Origin: Solimicrobium silvestre
Lineage (GTDB): Bacteria; Pseudomonadota; Gammaproteobacteria; Burkholderiales; Burkholderiaceae_D
DNA: 64,000 nucleotides
Direction of reading: 5' to 3'
Assembly: GCF_002976435.1 (NCBI RefSeq)
Contig: NZ_PUGF01000025.1
Span: 1 to 64,000, forward strand
Positions within the stretch are counted from its first letter, which is position 1. The number at the start of each line of letters is the position of its first letter. A program made the position numbers and the translations under genes. Positions 1-8,103 of this stretch are shown one piece after another. The notes beneath the pieces were generated by a model. That model was not told the DNA's origin. It saw nothing but the letters and a program-made list of their open reading frames with translations, and did not search any database.

Positions 1-38
1 TTTGCCAAATCCAGTCCAATTGCAGTAATATTTTCCAT
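1..38 (-). CDS. IS110-family transposase, N-terminus only (cut by window edge)
   Basis: Reading leftwards from the ATG at 38, the first 12 codons give MENITAIGLDLA followed by an incomplete Lys codon. This is the typical opening of IS110-family DEDD transposases, where the Asp of the I-G-x-D-L-A motif is the first catalytic acid of the RuvC-like domain. A strong Shine-Dalgarno-like GAGGGG lies about 7 bases before the ATG. Only a dozen residues are visible, so the call rests on motif recognition. IS110 elements usually carry no terminal inverted repeats and make no target duplication, so the outer boundary cannot be seen here. A chance match in an unrelated actin-like or RuvC-fold protein is the main alternative. 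Confidence 0.6.
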   Translation of the reverse strand, partial: MENITAIGLDLA

Positions 39-176
39 GACGCTTCCCCTCACTTAAGTAGTGTGTTGAAACTCTACTTTGGCACATTGCGATGCCGTTG
101 TGGGCGGGAGGCGTCCATTACATTAACTTAGTTTGTTTGAGCTTAACTAACTCATTACTAACTTATTACTCACTAG
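39..176 (-). other. Noncoding leader of the IS110-like gene, possible element end
   Basis: This 138-base stretch lies between the start of the IS110-like transposase and the stop codon of emrB. It contains a short GGCA/TGCC stem around 82-97 and a G-rich run near 101-116. Some IS110 elements encode a structured bridge RNA upstream of the transposase, so this is where one would sit. I see no definite RNA structure and no boundary motif. It could equally be host intergenic DNA. Confidence 0.25.
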
Positions 177-1775
177 TTAATGCGCACCACTAGCGTCAGC
201 AGCACTGCCACCGCTAGATTTAACGGGTCTAGCCAGCCAAACCACGCCAATCAGAACGAAAAAGATCATCGATGAGGCGAAGAAAATATCATTTGCCGAC
301 ATCATATAAGCCTGCTGATCTATGCTGCGGTTAATTACTGCCATAGCCTGCTCTGAGCTGAAACCGGATGCCTGTAAACCGGACACTGTTTGTGTCATAG
401 GAATGCTGGCCAGGTTCAGTTTTTCAGTTAAATGCGCATGATGCATTGCTGCACGATTTTCCCACAACGTGGTTGCGATGGAGGTACCAAAAGCACCCGC
501 CGTAATACGGGCAAAGTTAGATAAGCCCGATGCGGCTGGGATTTTATCCGGAGTTAATCCTGATAAAGTTAACGACACCAATGGAATAAAGAAAAACGCC
601 ATAGCAACGCCTTGTACTACTGTCGGGATAAGAATCGTCGTTAAATCCGCATTGGTATTAAAGCGTGAACGCATCCAGAGCACTAGCGCAAAAACCAGGA
701 ACGAAATGGTTGCCAGAATCCGTGGATCAACTTTGCCGATACTTTTACCAACCATCGGAGACAATAAAATCGCCATCACCCCAACCGGAGCTAACACGAT
801 ACCTGCTTGCGTAGCGGTATAGCCCATATACTGTTGCAACCATAACGGCAGTAACACCACATTGCCAAAAAATACGCCATAGGCTAATGACAGTGCAATA
901 GTGCCAGTCCAAAAATTACGGCGCGCAAATAAAGTCAAGTCAACGACAGGGTGGTCATCAGTCAATTCCCAAGCAATAAAGAAGGCGAATCCAACCACTG
1001 CGGTAACAGCCAAGGCAATAATCTGGTTAGAAGCAAACCAGTCTAATTCTTTACCTTTATCCATCATGATCTGCATTGCACCAACCCAGACGATGAGTAG
1101 AAATAAACCTACTTTATCAATCGGCAGTTTGTGAATGATCGAGTCACGTTCTTTATATAAACTCCAAGTAATGGACGATGCAATAAATCCAACTGGAATG
1201 TTGATATAAAAAATCCACGACCACGAAATATGATCGGTAATCCAGCCGCCCAATAATGGTCCCATTACTGGTGCCACCAACGTTGTCATCGCCCATAAAG
1301 CCAATGCCATACCGGCTTTGGCTTTGGGGTAACTAGACAACAACAAGGCTTGCGAAAGCGGAATAATTGGCCCGGATACGGCACCTTGCAATACGCGGAA
1401 AGCGATTAATGATTCAATATTCGGTGCAAAGCCGCATAGCCAGGAAGCCAGCACAAATAACAGAATACTGATAACGAATAAACGCACTTGCCCAAAGCGC
1501 TGGGTAAGCCAGCCGGTTAGCGGGATAGAAATCGCGTTTGCTACGGCAAACGAAGTAATAACCCAAGTACCTTGTGTTGGGCTTACGCCCAAATCACCAG
1601 AGATTGCTGGAATCGACACGTTAGCAATCGATGAATCCAGCACAATCATAAACGTGGCTAATGCCAGTGCTAACGTGCCCCACAACAGGGTTGCCCCAGT
1701 TAGTGGTGGATGTTCAATATGGCGCGGCGGAGCAGGTTTAGAACCCGCTGCGTTGCCGTTGACTGTTTTAGACAT
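177..1775 (-). CDS. emrB: DHA2-family multidrug efflux MFS transporter (EmrB type)
   Basis: A 532-residue inner membrane drug:proton antiporter with the hydrophobicity expected for 14 membrane helices. Near the N-terminus it has the LDSSIANVSIPAI segment typical of DHA2 proteins. The loop 2-3 motif A follows (GWLTQRFGQVRLF), then a motif C-like GPLLGGWITD followed by WSWIFYINIPVGF. In EmrAB systems this protein pumps hydrophobic toxicants into the EmrA adaptor and on through a TolC-like outer membrane channel. Its ATG lies 2 bases after the emrA stop codon, so the two are translationally coupled. Family length is about 510-530 residues, so it is complete. The exact substrate cannot be told from sequence. 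Confidence 0.93.
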   Translation of the reverse strand: MSKTVNGNAAGSKPAPPRHIEHPPLTGATLLWGTLALALATFMIVLDSSIANVSIPAISGDLGVSPTQGTWVITSFAVANAISIPLTGWLTQRFGQVRLFVISILLFVLASWLCGFAPNIESLIAFRVLQGAVSGPIIPLSQALLLSSYPKAKAGMALALWAMTTLVAPVMGPLLGGWITDHISWSWIFYINIPVGFIASSITWSLYKERDSIIHKLPIDKVGLFLLIVWVGAMQIMMDKGKELDWFASNQIIALAVTAVVGFAFFIAWELTDDHPVVDLTLFARRNFWTGTIALSLAYGVFFGNVVLLPLWLQQYMGYTATQAGIVLAPVGVMAILLSPMVGKSIGKVDPRILATISFLVFALVLWMRSRFNTNADLTTILIPTVVQGVAMAFFFIPLVSLTLSGLTPDKIPAASGLSNFARITAGAFGTSIATTLWENRAAMHHAHLTEKLNLASIPMTQTVSGLQASGFSSEQAMAVINRSIDQQAYMMSANDIFFASSMIFFVLIGVVWLARPVKSSGGSAADASGAH

Positions 1776-1777
1776 GA

Positions 1778-3001
1778 TTAGTTAGCTTTATCAGCCTTAG
1801 CAGATTTTTCGCCCAAATTGCTTGCAATGATTTTTTTGATTTCAGCATCAACTACCGTGTTATCGGTGGTAATCACTTCGGCTTTTTTCTCGTTGTTTGC
1901 TGTGTCAGCTAATGCTTTACCAGACTGGTCGGTAATTTCAACTTCTACTTCCATCGACAAGCCGATACGCAATGGGTGATCTGCCAATTCTTTGGCATCT
2001 AATTTAATTCGCACAGGAACACGCTGAACAACTTTAATCCAGTTACCTGTCGCATTTTGCGCTGGCAGTAATGCAAACGCTGCGCCGGTTCCTACGCCCA
2101 AACCTTCAATCGAGCCATGATAAGTAACGCTTTTACCGTAGACATCTGAAATTAATGTCACAGGTTGGCCGATACGCATTTTGCGTAATTGAACTTCTTT
2201 AAAGTTGGCGTCGACCCATAATTGATCCATTGGGATAACTGCCATCAACGGCGTGCCAGCCTGAATCCGTTGGCCTAATTGAACACTGCGGCGAGCGACA
2301 TAACCGGTAACTGGTGAAAGCAAATTAGTACGTTGTGCGTTGATATAAGCTTCGCGGAATTTAGCAGCTGCACGCATCACATTCGGATGATGTTCGACAC
2401 TCACACCCTCGGTCAGGGTTTTATTCGAGCTTAACTGCTCATTGGCTGACAACACACCGGCAGCAGCGGCAGTTTGAGCACTTTGAGCGGCAACCAGATT
2501 GGCTTTGGCGTGTTGCAGTTCTTCATTGGAAACAGCGCCAATACTTGCAACTGCCTGACGACGTGCTAAATCATCTTTGGCGCGCGCCAGTTCGCTATTG
2601 GTGCGGGTAATTTCAGCTTCACGCAAACTGACATTGGCACTCAATGTGGAATTGTTGGCATAGATGGTGCGTACTTCACGTACCGTTTGGGCTAATTGTG
2701 CACGGGCTTGATCTAACGCGACTTGTGCGTCAGCGCCATCGAGTTGAACGACACTTTGACCGGCGCGTACAAAATCCGTATCTTGTGCGCCAATTGCGCT
2801 GACTGTACCGGCAATTTGCGGCGTAATCTGCACGACATTACCTTGTACGTAGGCATTGTCAGTGGTTTCATGTTTACCATTGTTGATGTACCAATATACG
2901 CCGTAAGCGATGGCAGCTATACCAACAACGCCAGTGATAGCCAATAGTGCTGTTTTACGTTGTGCTTTAGCAGGCATGAGTTGTTCTGTTTCGGTAGTCA
3001 T
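1778..3001 (-). CDS. emrA: EmrA/HlyD-family periplasmic adaptor
   Basis: A 407-residue membrane fusion protein joining the EmrB pump to an outer membrane channel. A single N-terminal membrane helix lies at about residues 17-37. A lipoyl-like half motif follows (TTDNAYVQGNVVQITPQIAG), then an Ala/Gln-rich coiled-coil hairpin at about 85-195. The second lipoyl half (SPVTGYVARRSVQLGQRI) and a beta-barrel region containing VDANFKEVQL come next. The last 40 or so residues form a Lys/Ala-rich charged tail beyond the usual EmrA end, which is slightly odd. It lies 50 bases after the outer membrane factor gene and directly before emrB, so it is an operon member. Confidence 0.93.
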   Translation of the reverse strand: MTTETEQLMPAKAQRKTALLAITGVVGIAAIAYGVYWYINNGKHETTDNAYVQGNVVQITPQIAGTVSAIGAQDTDFVRAGQSVVQLDGADAQVALDQARAQLAQTVREVRTIYANNSTLSANVSLREAEITRTNSELARAKDDLARRQAVASIGAVSNEELQHAKANLVAAQSAQTAAAAGVLSANEQLSSNKTLTEGVSVEHHPNVMRAAAKFREAYINAQRTNLLSPVTGYVARRSVQLGQRIQAGTPLMAVIPMDQLWVDANFKEVQLRKMRIGQPVTLISDVYGKSVTYHGSIEGLGVGTGAAFALLPAQNATGNWIKVVQRVPVRIKLDAKELADHPLRIGLSMEVEVEITDQSGKALADTANNEKKAEVITTDNTVVDAEIKKIIASNLGEKSAKADKAN

Positions 3002-3051
3002 ATGTTTCCCTAGTATCTTTGTTGCGTGTTTGTGTATTTTTGGGTGATTAG

Positions 3052-4473
3052 TTAGAAAGTCGACGCGGTAGTTTGGTCATTAAAACCACCACCTAATGCA
3101 CGATTTAAATTAACCGTTAAATCGAGTGCACGTGCTTTCAAATCTATTGCCGCGCTCTGTTGTGTCAGTACCGCAGTTTGTGCATTCAGCACTGTTACTT
3201 TGCTCACCAAGCCAGCTTTTTCACGCTGCTGAGCAAGTTCGTAGACTGATTCCGCGTTATGTTGTAATTCGGCTTGCTGCTTTTGTTGTTGAGCCAATGA
3301 ACGCAAAGAGCTAATTTGGTCGGCAATATCATGCACCGCTTCAATCAAGGTTTGGTTATAGCTTTCCAGTGCGATGTCGTACTCGGCATCTTTGCTCGAT
3401 AAATTGGCACGCAAACGGCCACCATCAAAGATCGGCAAGCTGATTGCAGGTCCAACGCCATAATCGCGGCTGCTACCGTCTAGCCAGTGGCTAAAGCCTA
3501 AACTGCTAAACCCGGCGAATGCGGTCAGATTGATGTTGGGATAAAACTCGGTTTTAGCTACTGCTATTTGTTTATTCGCGGCGTCAACGCGGGCACGTGC
3601 AGCAGAAATATCTGCGCGGCGACCAATTAAATTAGCTGGAATTGAATCAGGCATATTCATATTGATGTCAGTAGGAAAACTGGCGACGACTTGCAGTGTT
3701 GCTTCCGGGCCTTTGCCAATTAATGCGGCCAAAGCGTTACGTGATAAGCTAATTTGCTCGTCCAACTTAATGATTTCAGCACGAATCGCAGGCAAGCCTT
3801 CTTTGGAGATATGTAATTCCTGCTGAGTGTCTAAGCCCGCGGCCAAGCGTTGCTGGCTAACGTTCAGTAGTTCTTCGCGCTGTGCCAATGTCATTTCCAG
3901 CACTTTTTTCTGTTCTGAAAAATGTGCTAATGAAAAATAGCTTTTTGCTACGCTGGCAGCGATTAATAAATGTGCCGATTGCAGTTCTGCTTTAGCTGCT
4001 TTTTCGGTGCTTAAGGCTGAATCTAACGCTGCGCGGTTTTTGCCCCAAAAGTCGAATTCATATTTGGCATTCACCATCAGCAGATTGGTGGAATAGATAT
4101 TTCCAGCAAACGGTGGCGGATAGAGTCCATTTTCAGTGAAATGTTCCGGCGTCATGCTCAAGCCCACGCCCACTTCCGGCAACGTTCCCGCATCAACGGC
4201 TTGTGCCATTGCGGCAACGCGCTCCAGGCGTGCCTGCGCTAATTTAATGCTCGGATTTTTAGCTAATGCCTGCGTAATTAAATCCGATAAAACGGCGTCG
4301 TTATAGACATTCCACCATTGCTCACTTGGCCATTGAATAGTGGCTGAACTTAGCGATAAATCTGTGTTTGAGGCAGCAGTAGAGTGGGGCGTAATACCTG
4401 AATAGCTTACACAACCTGCTAATGCCAACGCCGCAACTAGAGGTGATATGCGTAAAAAGAGAGATGATTTCAT
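3052..4473 (-). CDS. NodT-family outer membrane efflux lipoprotein
   Basis: A 473-residue TolC-like outer membrane factor. The N-terminus is a lipoprotein signal with lipobox LALAGC, giving Cys21 as the probable acylated residue. The mature part has two repeats of long amphipathic helices and beta segments typical of the OEP family, for example IGRRADISAARARVDAANKQ and GPAISLPIFDGGRLRANL. It forms the exit duct for the EmrAB pump encoded just downstream on the same strand. The complete tripartite system is therefore encoded together with its MarR regulator. Gene symbols for this family vary, so none is given. Confidence 0.92.
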   Translation of the reverse strand: MKSSLFLRISPLVAALALAGCVSYSGITPHSTAASNTDLSLSSATIQWPSEQWWNVYNDAVLSDLITQALAKNPSIKLAQARLERVAAMAQAVDAGTLPEVGVGLSMTPEHFTENGLYPPPFAGNIYSTNLLMVNAKYEFDFWGKNRAALDSALSTEKAAKAELQSAHLLIAASVAKSYFSLAHFSEQKKVLEMTLAQREELLNVSQQRLAAGLDTQQELHISKEGLPAIRAEIIKLDEQISLSRNALAALIGKGPEATLQVVASFPTDINMNMPDSIPANLIGRRADISAARARVDAANKQIAVAKTEFYPNINLTAFAGFSSLGFSHWLDGSSRDYGVGPAISLPIFDGGRLRANLSSKDAEYDIALESYNQTLIEAVHDIADQISSLRSLAQQQKQQAELQHNAESVYELAQQREKAGLVSKVTVLNAQTAVLTQQSAAIDLKARALDLTVNLNRALGGGFNDQTTASTF

Positions 4474-4642
4474 GCGAAGTCCATATTAATCGGAGAGACA
4501 ACTAGGTTGTTATTGCGTAGACGGTGAAGAGCCAGGCAATGAGGTAGTAAAAATGAGGAGATCATTAGTATTGACGTATGGAAAAATAAAAAATTGTATG
4601 AATTGGTTAGACAATGAAAAAATTATTTTTAGTTTATGCAGA

Positions 4643-5143
4643 TTAAGGTGTTAATCCATTCAACAGCATGCGTTCAAGAAAACCTTTTAAGGTATCCAAC
4701 TCGGCTTGATTGAACCCTTTTAAATGGTGATTCATTACTTTACACAATCCTGTCGGTATTTTTTGGCAAATACGCTCGCCTTCTTCAGTCAGTGCCAAAT
4801 GCACTACGCGCCGATCTTGGTCGCAGCGTTTCCTAAGCAGCAAGCCTTTTAGTTGCAAGCGATCTAACATGCGCGTAGTCGCACCGGTATCCATATTTGT
4901 TTCTTTAGCCAGCGCTGCAGCAGTAACAACTTTACCCGTGGAAATATATAGTAATGGCCGCCATTGCATGGCCGTTAAATCGTGCTGCTGCATTTCAATA
5001 TCGATCATCTTGAGTAATGACATATGTAAACAGCGCACCATGAAGCCAACCGTTTCTTCTGGCTTGTAATCAGGCGGTTTATAAAACTCAATCAGTCCTG
5101 TGTGTTCTGGGGAGTTTGAGTTTGATGTATTCGTGTTGGACAT
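4643..5143 (-). CDS. MarR-family transcriptional regulator of the efflux operon
   Basis: A winged-helix repressor of about 166 residues. The recognition region (AAALAKETNMDTGATTRMLD) and the wing with the conserved D-x-R-x-x-x-L-x-L-T pattern (DQDRRVVHLALTEEG) are clear. The frame is open to a TTG at 5155, but the ATG at 5143 is the better start, with GAAG about 8 bases upstream. It is followed after 169 bases, with no terminator seen, by the outer membrane factor, emrA and emrB on the same strand. It therefore most likely represses its own operon. A perfect palindrome sits between the -35 and -10 of its promoter. MarR proteins usually release DNA on binding phenolic ligands; the ligand here is unknown. 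Confidence 0.92.
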   Translation of the reverse strand: MSNTNTSNSNSPEHTGLIEFYKPPDYKPEETVGFMVRCLHMSLLKMIDIEMQQHDLTAMQWRPLLYISTGKVVTAAALAKETNMDTGATTRMLDRLQLKGLLLRKRCDQDRRVVHLALTEEGERICQKIPTGLCKVMNHHLKGFNQAELDTLKGFLERMLLNGLTP

Positions 5144-5176
5144 GCTTGACTTCAATCTGAAATTTCTTAGAACTGA

Positions 5177-5205
5177 AATATAGCTGCATAGGCAGCTATT
5201 GTCAA
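5177..5205 (-). promoter_or_regulatory. Sigma-70 promoter of the marR-emr operon
   Basis: On the minus strand a perfect TTGACA (-35, 5205-5200) is followed by exactly 17 bases and TATATT (-10, 5182-5177). The transcription start should fall near 5170, about 27 bases before the marR ATG. This is the best sigma-70 promoter match I found in the window. A 20-base palindrome fills the spacer. Confidence 0.8.
5180..5199. promoter_or_regulatory. Probable MarR operator (perfect palindrome)
   Basis: ATAGCTGC, spacer ATAG, GCAGCTAT: two perfect 8-base inverted half-sites. The palindrome covers the whole spacer between the -35 and -10 of the marR promoter, so a bound dimer would block RNA polymerase. 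Length and symmetry fit MarR-type operators. That the MarR protein binds here is inferred from position. Confidence 0.7.
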
Positions 5206-5493
5206 GGCAGTTTGTTTTGTTTCGGTAATTGATTGCTGAAATAAACTAAAATAATGAAAATAATTGGCCTTTTATTTGCCCTATTATTTTCTGTAAATAG
5301 TTAATATATTCAATGGGTTATGATGCGTCAAACTAGTTAAGTGTGGATGGCGCATTATTGCTTAAAATCAATTGTTTGCTGATTGCTTGATCAATTAATT
5401 CGTATGCAGGAGTATTTTGAAATGAAAAATCAATACAATTAATTGGGATGATACGAGCTAGTCGAGGAGGGTTGCCGCGTCTTTTTTTGCAAC
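5206..5493. other. AT-rich intergenic region between divergent promoters
   Basis: Most of the 400-base gap between marR and the Dabb gene. It is strongly AT-rich, with short self-complementary words such as TTGATCAA and CAATTAATTG. I see no ORF of useful size, no terminator and no convincing RNA structure. Confidence 0.5.
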
Positions 5494-5522
5494 TTGGCAA
5501 GAGAGTGAATTACCGCTATCTT
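5494..5522 (+). promoter_or_regulatory. Probable sigma-70 promoter of the Dabb/oxidoreductase pair
   Basis: TTGGCA at 5494-5499, 17-base spacer, TATCTT at 5517-5522. Transcription would start near 5529, about 38 bases before the ATG at 5567. It matches consensus at 5 of 6 and 4 of 6 positions, so it is plausible but not certain. Confidence 0.5.
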
Positions 5523-5566
5523 ACTAGTGAGTTAAAATGCCAGCTCCAAAAAATAAAGAATAAATC

Positions 5567-5869
5567 ATGATCAAACATATCGTTATGTGGAAATTAAAAG
5601 AGCATGCTGAATGCGCAAGCAAGGCAACTAACGCAATTAAAATCAAAGAACAATTAGCAACTTGTGCAAATTTGGTGCCGGGTATGCTGACACTGGAAGT
5701 TGCTATCGCCAGCCCCGAATTGGAGGCAACTTACGATGTGCTGTTGTATACCGAATTTACTGATAAAGCTGCATTGGATGCATATCAAGAGCATCCAACA
5801 CACCAAGCGATCAAACCTTTTATCGGCTCTGTACGGTTAGAGCGTCAATGTATGGACTATGAAGTTTAA
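5567..5869 (+). CDS. Dabb (stress-responsive A/B barrel) domain protein
   Basis: A 100-residue single-domain protein of the dimeric alpha/beta barrel fold. It starts with the typical MIKHIVMWKLK strand and ends with the family signature Y-x-x-H-P-x-H (YQEHPTHQAIKPFI). Dabb proteins are small cytoplasmic proteins, some with stress roles or enzyme-like activities, and the function here is unknown. The stop codon overlaps the ATG of the following oxidoreductase (TAATG), indicating coupled translation. The Shine-Dalgarno is weak. Confidence 0.88.
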   Translation: MIKHIVMWKLKEHAECASKATNAIKIKEQLATCANLVPGMLTLEVAIASPELEATYDVLLYTEFTDKAALDAYQEHPTHQAIKPFIGSVRLERQCMDYEV

Positions 5870-6933
5870 TGAAGATTGCTGACCTGACCAATACCGCAGT
5901 AAATACTGTAACAACGCTAAAAACCTTTCAACGCATAGTCTTGGCAGCGCGACCAAAAGGACGCGTTTCGCCTGAGAATTTTAGGATGGAAACATTGCCG
6001 CAACTTATCTCCTCAGATCTGGCTGCTGGCGAAGTTTTGGTGAGAAATCACTATTTATCCTTAGACCCTTATATGCGCGGGCGCATGTCAACGGCCAAAA
6101 GTTATTCTGCACCGCAAGAGTTAGATCACACCATGCTCGGTGCTACCGCGGGCGTTGTAGTTGCCTCGCGACATGCTGAATTTAGCGTTGGTGATTCTGT
6201 TGTCGGGCACTTGGGTTGGGCTGAAATGGGTGTGACGCAAGGCAATTTATTACGTCAGGTTGATGCGGCAAGATTACCTTTATCCGTTTATCTGGGCGTA
6301 GTTGGTATGCCGGGTGTGACCGCCTGGTATGGCGTGAACCGGATTTTACAAGCACAAGCAGGGCAAACTTTAGTAGTGTCGGCGGCCAGCGGCGCAGTCG
6401 GTAGCGTGGTCGGGCAATTGGCAAAATTAATCGGTTGCCGGGTGGTTGGGATTGCTGGCGGTGAAAAAAAATGTAGCTATGTGGTTGATCAGCTTGGGTT
6501 TGATGCCTGTGTCGATTACAAGGCAAATCAAACAGAAGCCGAATTGTTGGATTGCTTAAGAGCCGCAGCTCCAGATGGCATTGATTTATTGTTTGAAAAC
6601 GTCGGTTCCAGTGTTTTTGACGCAAGTCTGGCGTGCTTAAATCCTTATGCCAAAATTGCTTTATGCGGCATGATTGCCGGGTATAACAGTGCTTCACAAC
6701 CGCTAAAACACGCAAATAAATTATTAACCATGCGCGCAATGTTGCAGGGCTTTATTGTCACTGAACATATGGATGTGTGGCCGCAAGCGTTGACTGAACT
6801 GGCTGCATTGGTAGCGAGCGGACAGTTGAAATACCATGAAACGATAGCGCAAGGCTTAGCAGCTGCGCCGGATGCGTTTATTGGTTTATTAAGCGGTCAA
6901 AATTTGGGTAAGCAATTAGTTAAACTAAGCTAA
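5869..6933 (+). CDS. NADP-dependent MDR-family oxidoreductase (CurA/YncB-like)
   Basis: A 354-residue zinc-independent medium-chain reductase. The N-terminal part carries AARPKGRVSPENF and NHYLSLDPYMRGRMS, characteristic of the alkenal/curcumin reductase branch. The Rossmann motif is AASGAVGSVVGQLAKL, followed by a stretch that should contact the NADPH phosphate. It probably reduces activated double bonds of enals or enones with NADPH in the cytoplasm. The ATG overlaps the Dabb stop. The protein has about 20 extra residues before the usual start of the family, and no better internal start is visible. The exact substrate is not predictable. Confidence 0.88.
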   Translation: MKIADLTNTAVNTVTTLKTFQRIVLAARPKGRVSPENFRMETLPQLISSDLAAGEVLVRNHYLSLDPYMRGRMSTAKSYSAPQELDHTMLGATAGVVVASRHAEFSVGDSVVGHLGWAEMGVTQGNLLRQVDAARLPLSVYLGVVGMPGVTAWYGVNRILQAQAGQTLVVSAASGAVGSVVGQLAKLIGCRVVGIAGGEKKCSYVVDQLGFDACVDYKANQTEAELLDCLRAAAPDGIDLLFENVGSSVFDASLACLNPYAKIALCGMIAGYNSASQPLKHANKLLTMRAMLQGFIVTEHMDVWPQALTELAALVASGQLKYHETIAQGLAAAPDAFIGLLSGQNLGKQLVKLS

Positions 6934-6961
6934 ACCGAACTAAAGGGAAGAATCTAACATC

Positions 6962-7387
6962 ATGACTATCAATATCACTATAAACAACTGGGCTGTACAA
7001 AAAGAAGCCGCGCGACATGTGCGGATGAACGTTTTCGTCATTGAACAACAAGTTCCGATTGAGCTGGAATGGGACACGATGGACGAGCAATGCATCCACG
7101 CTGTCGCTACCGATGAAACTGGTGCGGCAGTCGGCACGGGCAGATTACTGCCTGATGGACATATAGGGCGCATGGCCGTGCTGGCGACGGCGCGCGGGCA
7201 GGGCGTTGGCGGGCAAATTTTGATGTGCCTGATCTGTGAGGCACAAGAGCGTGGCGATAAACGCGTGGTGTTAAGCGCGCAACGCCAGGCGGAAGGTTTT
7301 TACGAACGTTTTGGTTTTAAAGTCGTTGGGGAAGAGTATATGGAAGCTGGTATTAATCATATTGATATGGAATTTCATTTTAAGTAG
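6962..7387 (+). CDS. GNAT-family N-acetyltransferase
   Basis: A 141-residue acetyltransferase. The acetyl-CoA binding motif A is clear: GRMAVLATARGQGVGGQIL contains the R-G-x-G-x-G core. The C-terminal AEGFYERFGFKVVGEEY is the typical motif B. The N-terminus (RMNVFVIEQQVP) resembles the small ElaA/YjcF-like branch. It follows the oxidoreductase after 28 bases on the same strand, so it may be co-transcribed. It converges with the response regulator gene 25 bases away. The acceptor substrate is unknown. Confidence 0.85.
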   Translation: MTINITINNWAVQKEAARHVRMNVFVIEQQVPIELEWDTMDEQCIHAVATDETGAAVGTGRLLPDGHIGRMAVLATARGQGVGGQILMCLICEAQERGDKRVVLSAQRQAEGFYERFGFKVVGEEYMEAGINHIDMEFHFK

Positions 7388-7411
7388 CCAGCATCGATAT
7401 ATCTGCACTCA

Positions 7412-8062
7412 CTAATCAATCAACTGATTTTTAATCGCATAGTGAGTCAGTTCAGCGTTATTTTTTAATTTCATTTTAAATAATACTCGCGAGCGATATT
7501 CGCTAATCGTTTTAACCGATAGCGACAACTCTTTAGCAATATCACTAACGGCTTTTCCTGATGCGATCAAGGTCAGTGTTTGGTATTCACGATCAGATAG
7601 CGTTTCATGCAGCGTGACCTGATGTTCTTCGTCGATATGATTTGCCAGTTCTTGCGCAACCGAGGCGTTGATGTACTTCAACCCGGAGGCGACCTGACGA
7701 ATCGCGGTGACCAGTTCTTTGGGGGCACTTTGCTTGTTCAGGTAACCAGATGCGCCAGCTTTCAGTGAACGTATCGCATACTGATCTTCGGGGTGCATGG
7801 AGAGCATGACGACAGCAATGTTGGGATGCTCTTTTTTAATCTGCTTTAATACTTCAATGCCGCTTTTATCTGGCATAGAGATATCTAATAGCAGCACATC
7901 GAATTCGTGTTCCCGGCACATTTTAATGGTCGTGAGACCACATTCTGCCTCGCCGCGCACAATAATGTCTTTGGTGTCAGCTAAAATTTGCTTTAAACCT
8001 TCTCTAACGATAGCGTGATCATCAGCAATAATAACTTCAATAATGGCATTGTCTTTCAACAT
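7412..8062 (-). CDS. NarL/FixJ-family response regulator
   Basis: A 216-residue two-domain regulator. The receiver domain has the acidic pair Asp14/Asp15, the phospho-acceptor Asp60 in LLLDISMPDKSG, and the conserved Lys in GYLNK. The C-terminal LuxR-type helix-turn-helix (LSDREYQTLTLIASGKAV, then LSLSVKTISEYRSRVL) binds DNA. The gene lies 41 bases downstream of a HisKA_3 histidine kinase on the same strand, so it is the cognate regulator. Nothing nearby shows which genes it controls. Confidence 0.93.
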   Translation of the reverse strand: MLKDNAIIEVIIADDHAIVREGLKQILADTKDIIVRGEAECGLTTIKMCREHEFDVLLLDISMPDKSGIEVLKQIKKEHPNIAVVMLSMHPEDQYAIRSLKAGASGYLNKQSAPKELVTAIRQVASGLKYINASVAQELANHIDEEHQVTLHETLSDREYQTLTLIASGKAVSDIAKELSLSVKTISEYRSRVLFKMKLKNNAELTHYAIKNQLID

Positions 8063-8103
8063 GTGTACCTTAGTTTGTGCAGATTTTAAGTTAGTTGGAT
8101 TAC

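Noticed and set aside
6182-6739. A 185-residue minus-strand frame over the MDR oxidoreductase
   Set aside because: Rich in Arg, His, Gln and Pro and opposite a clear gene with coupled start. No ribosome-binding site.
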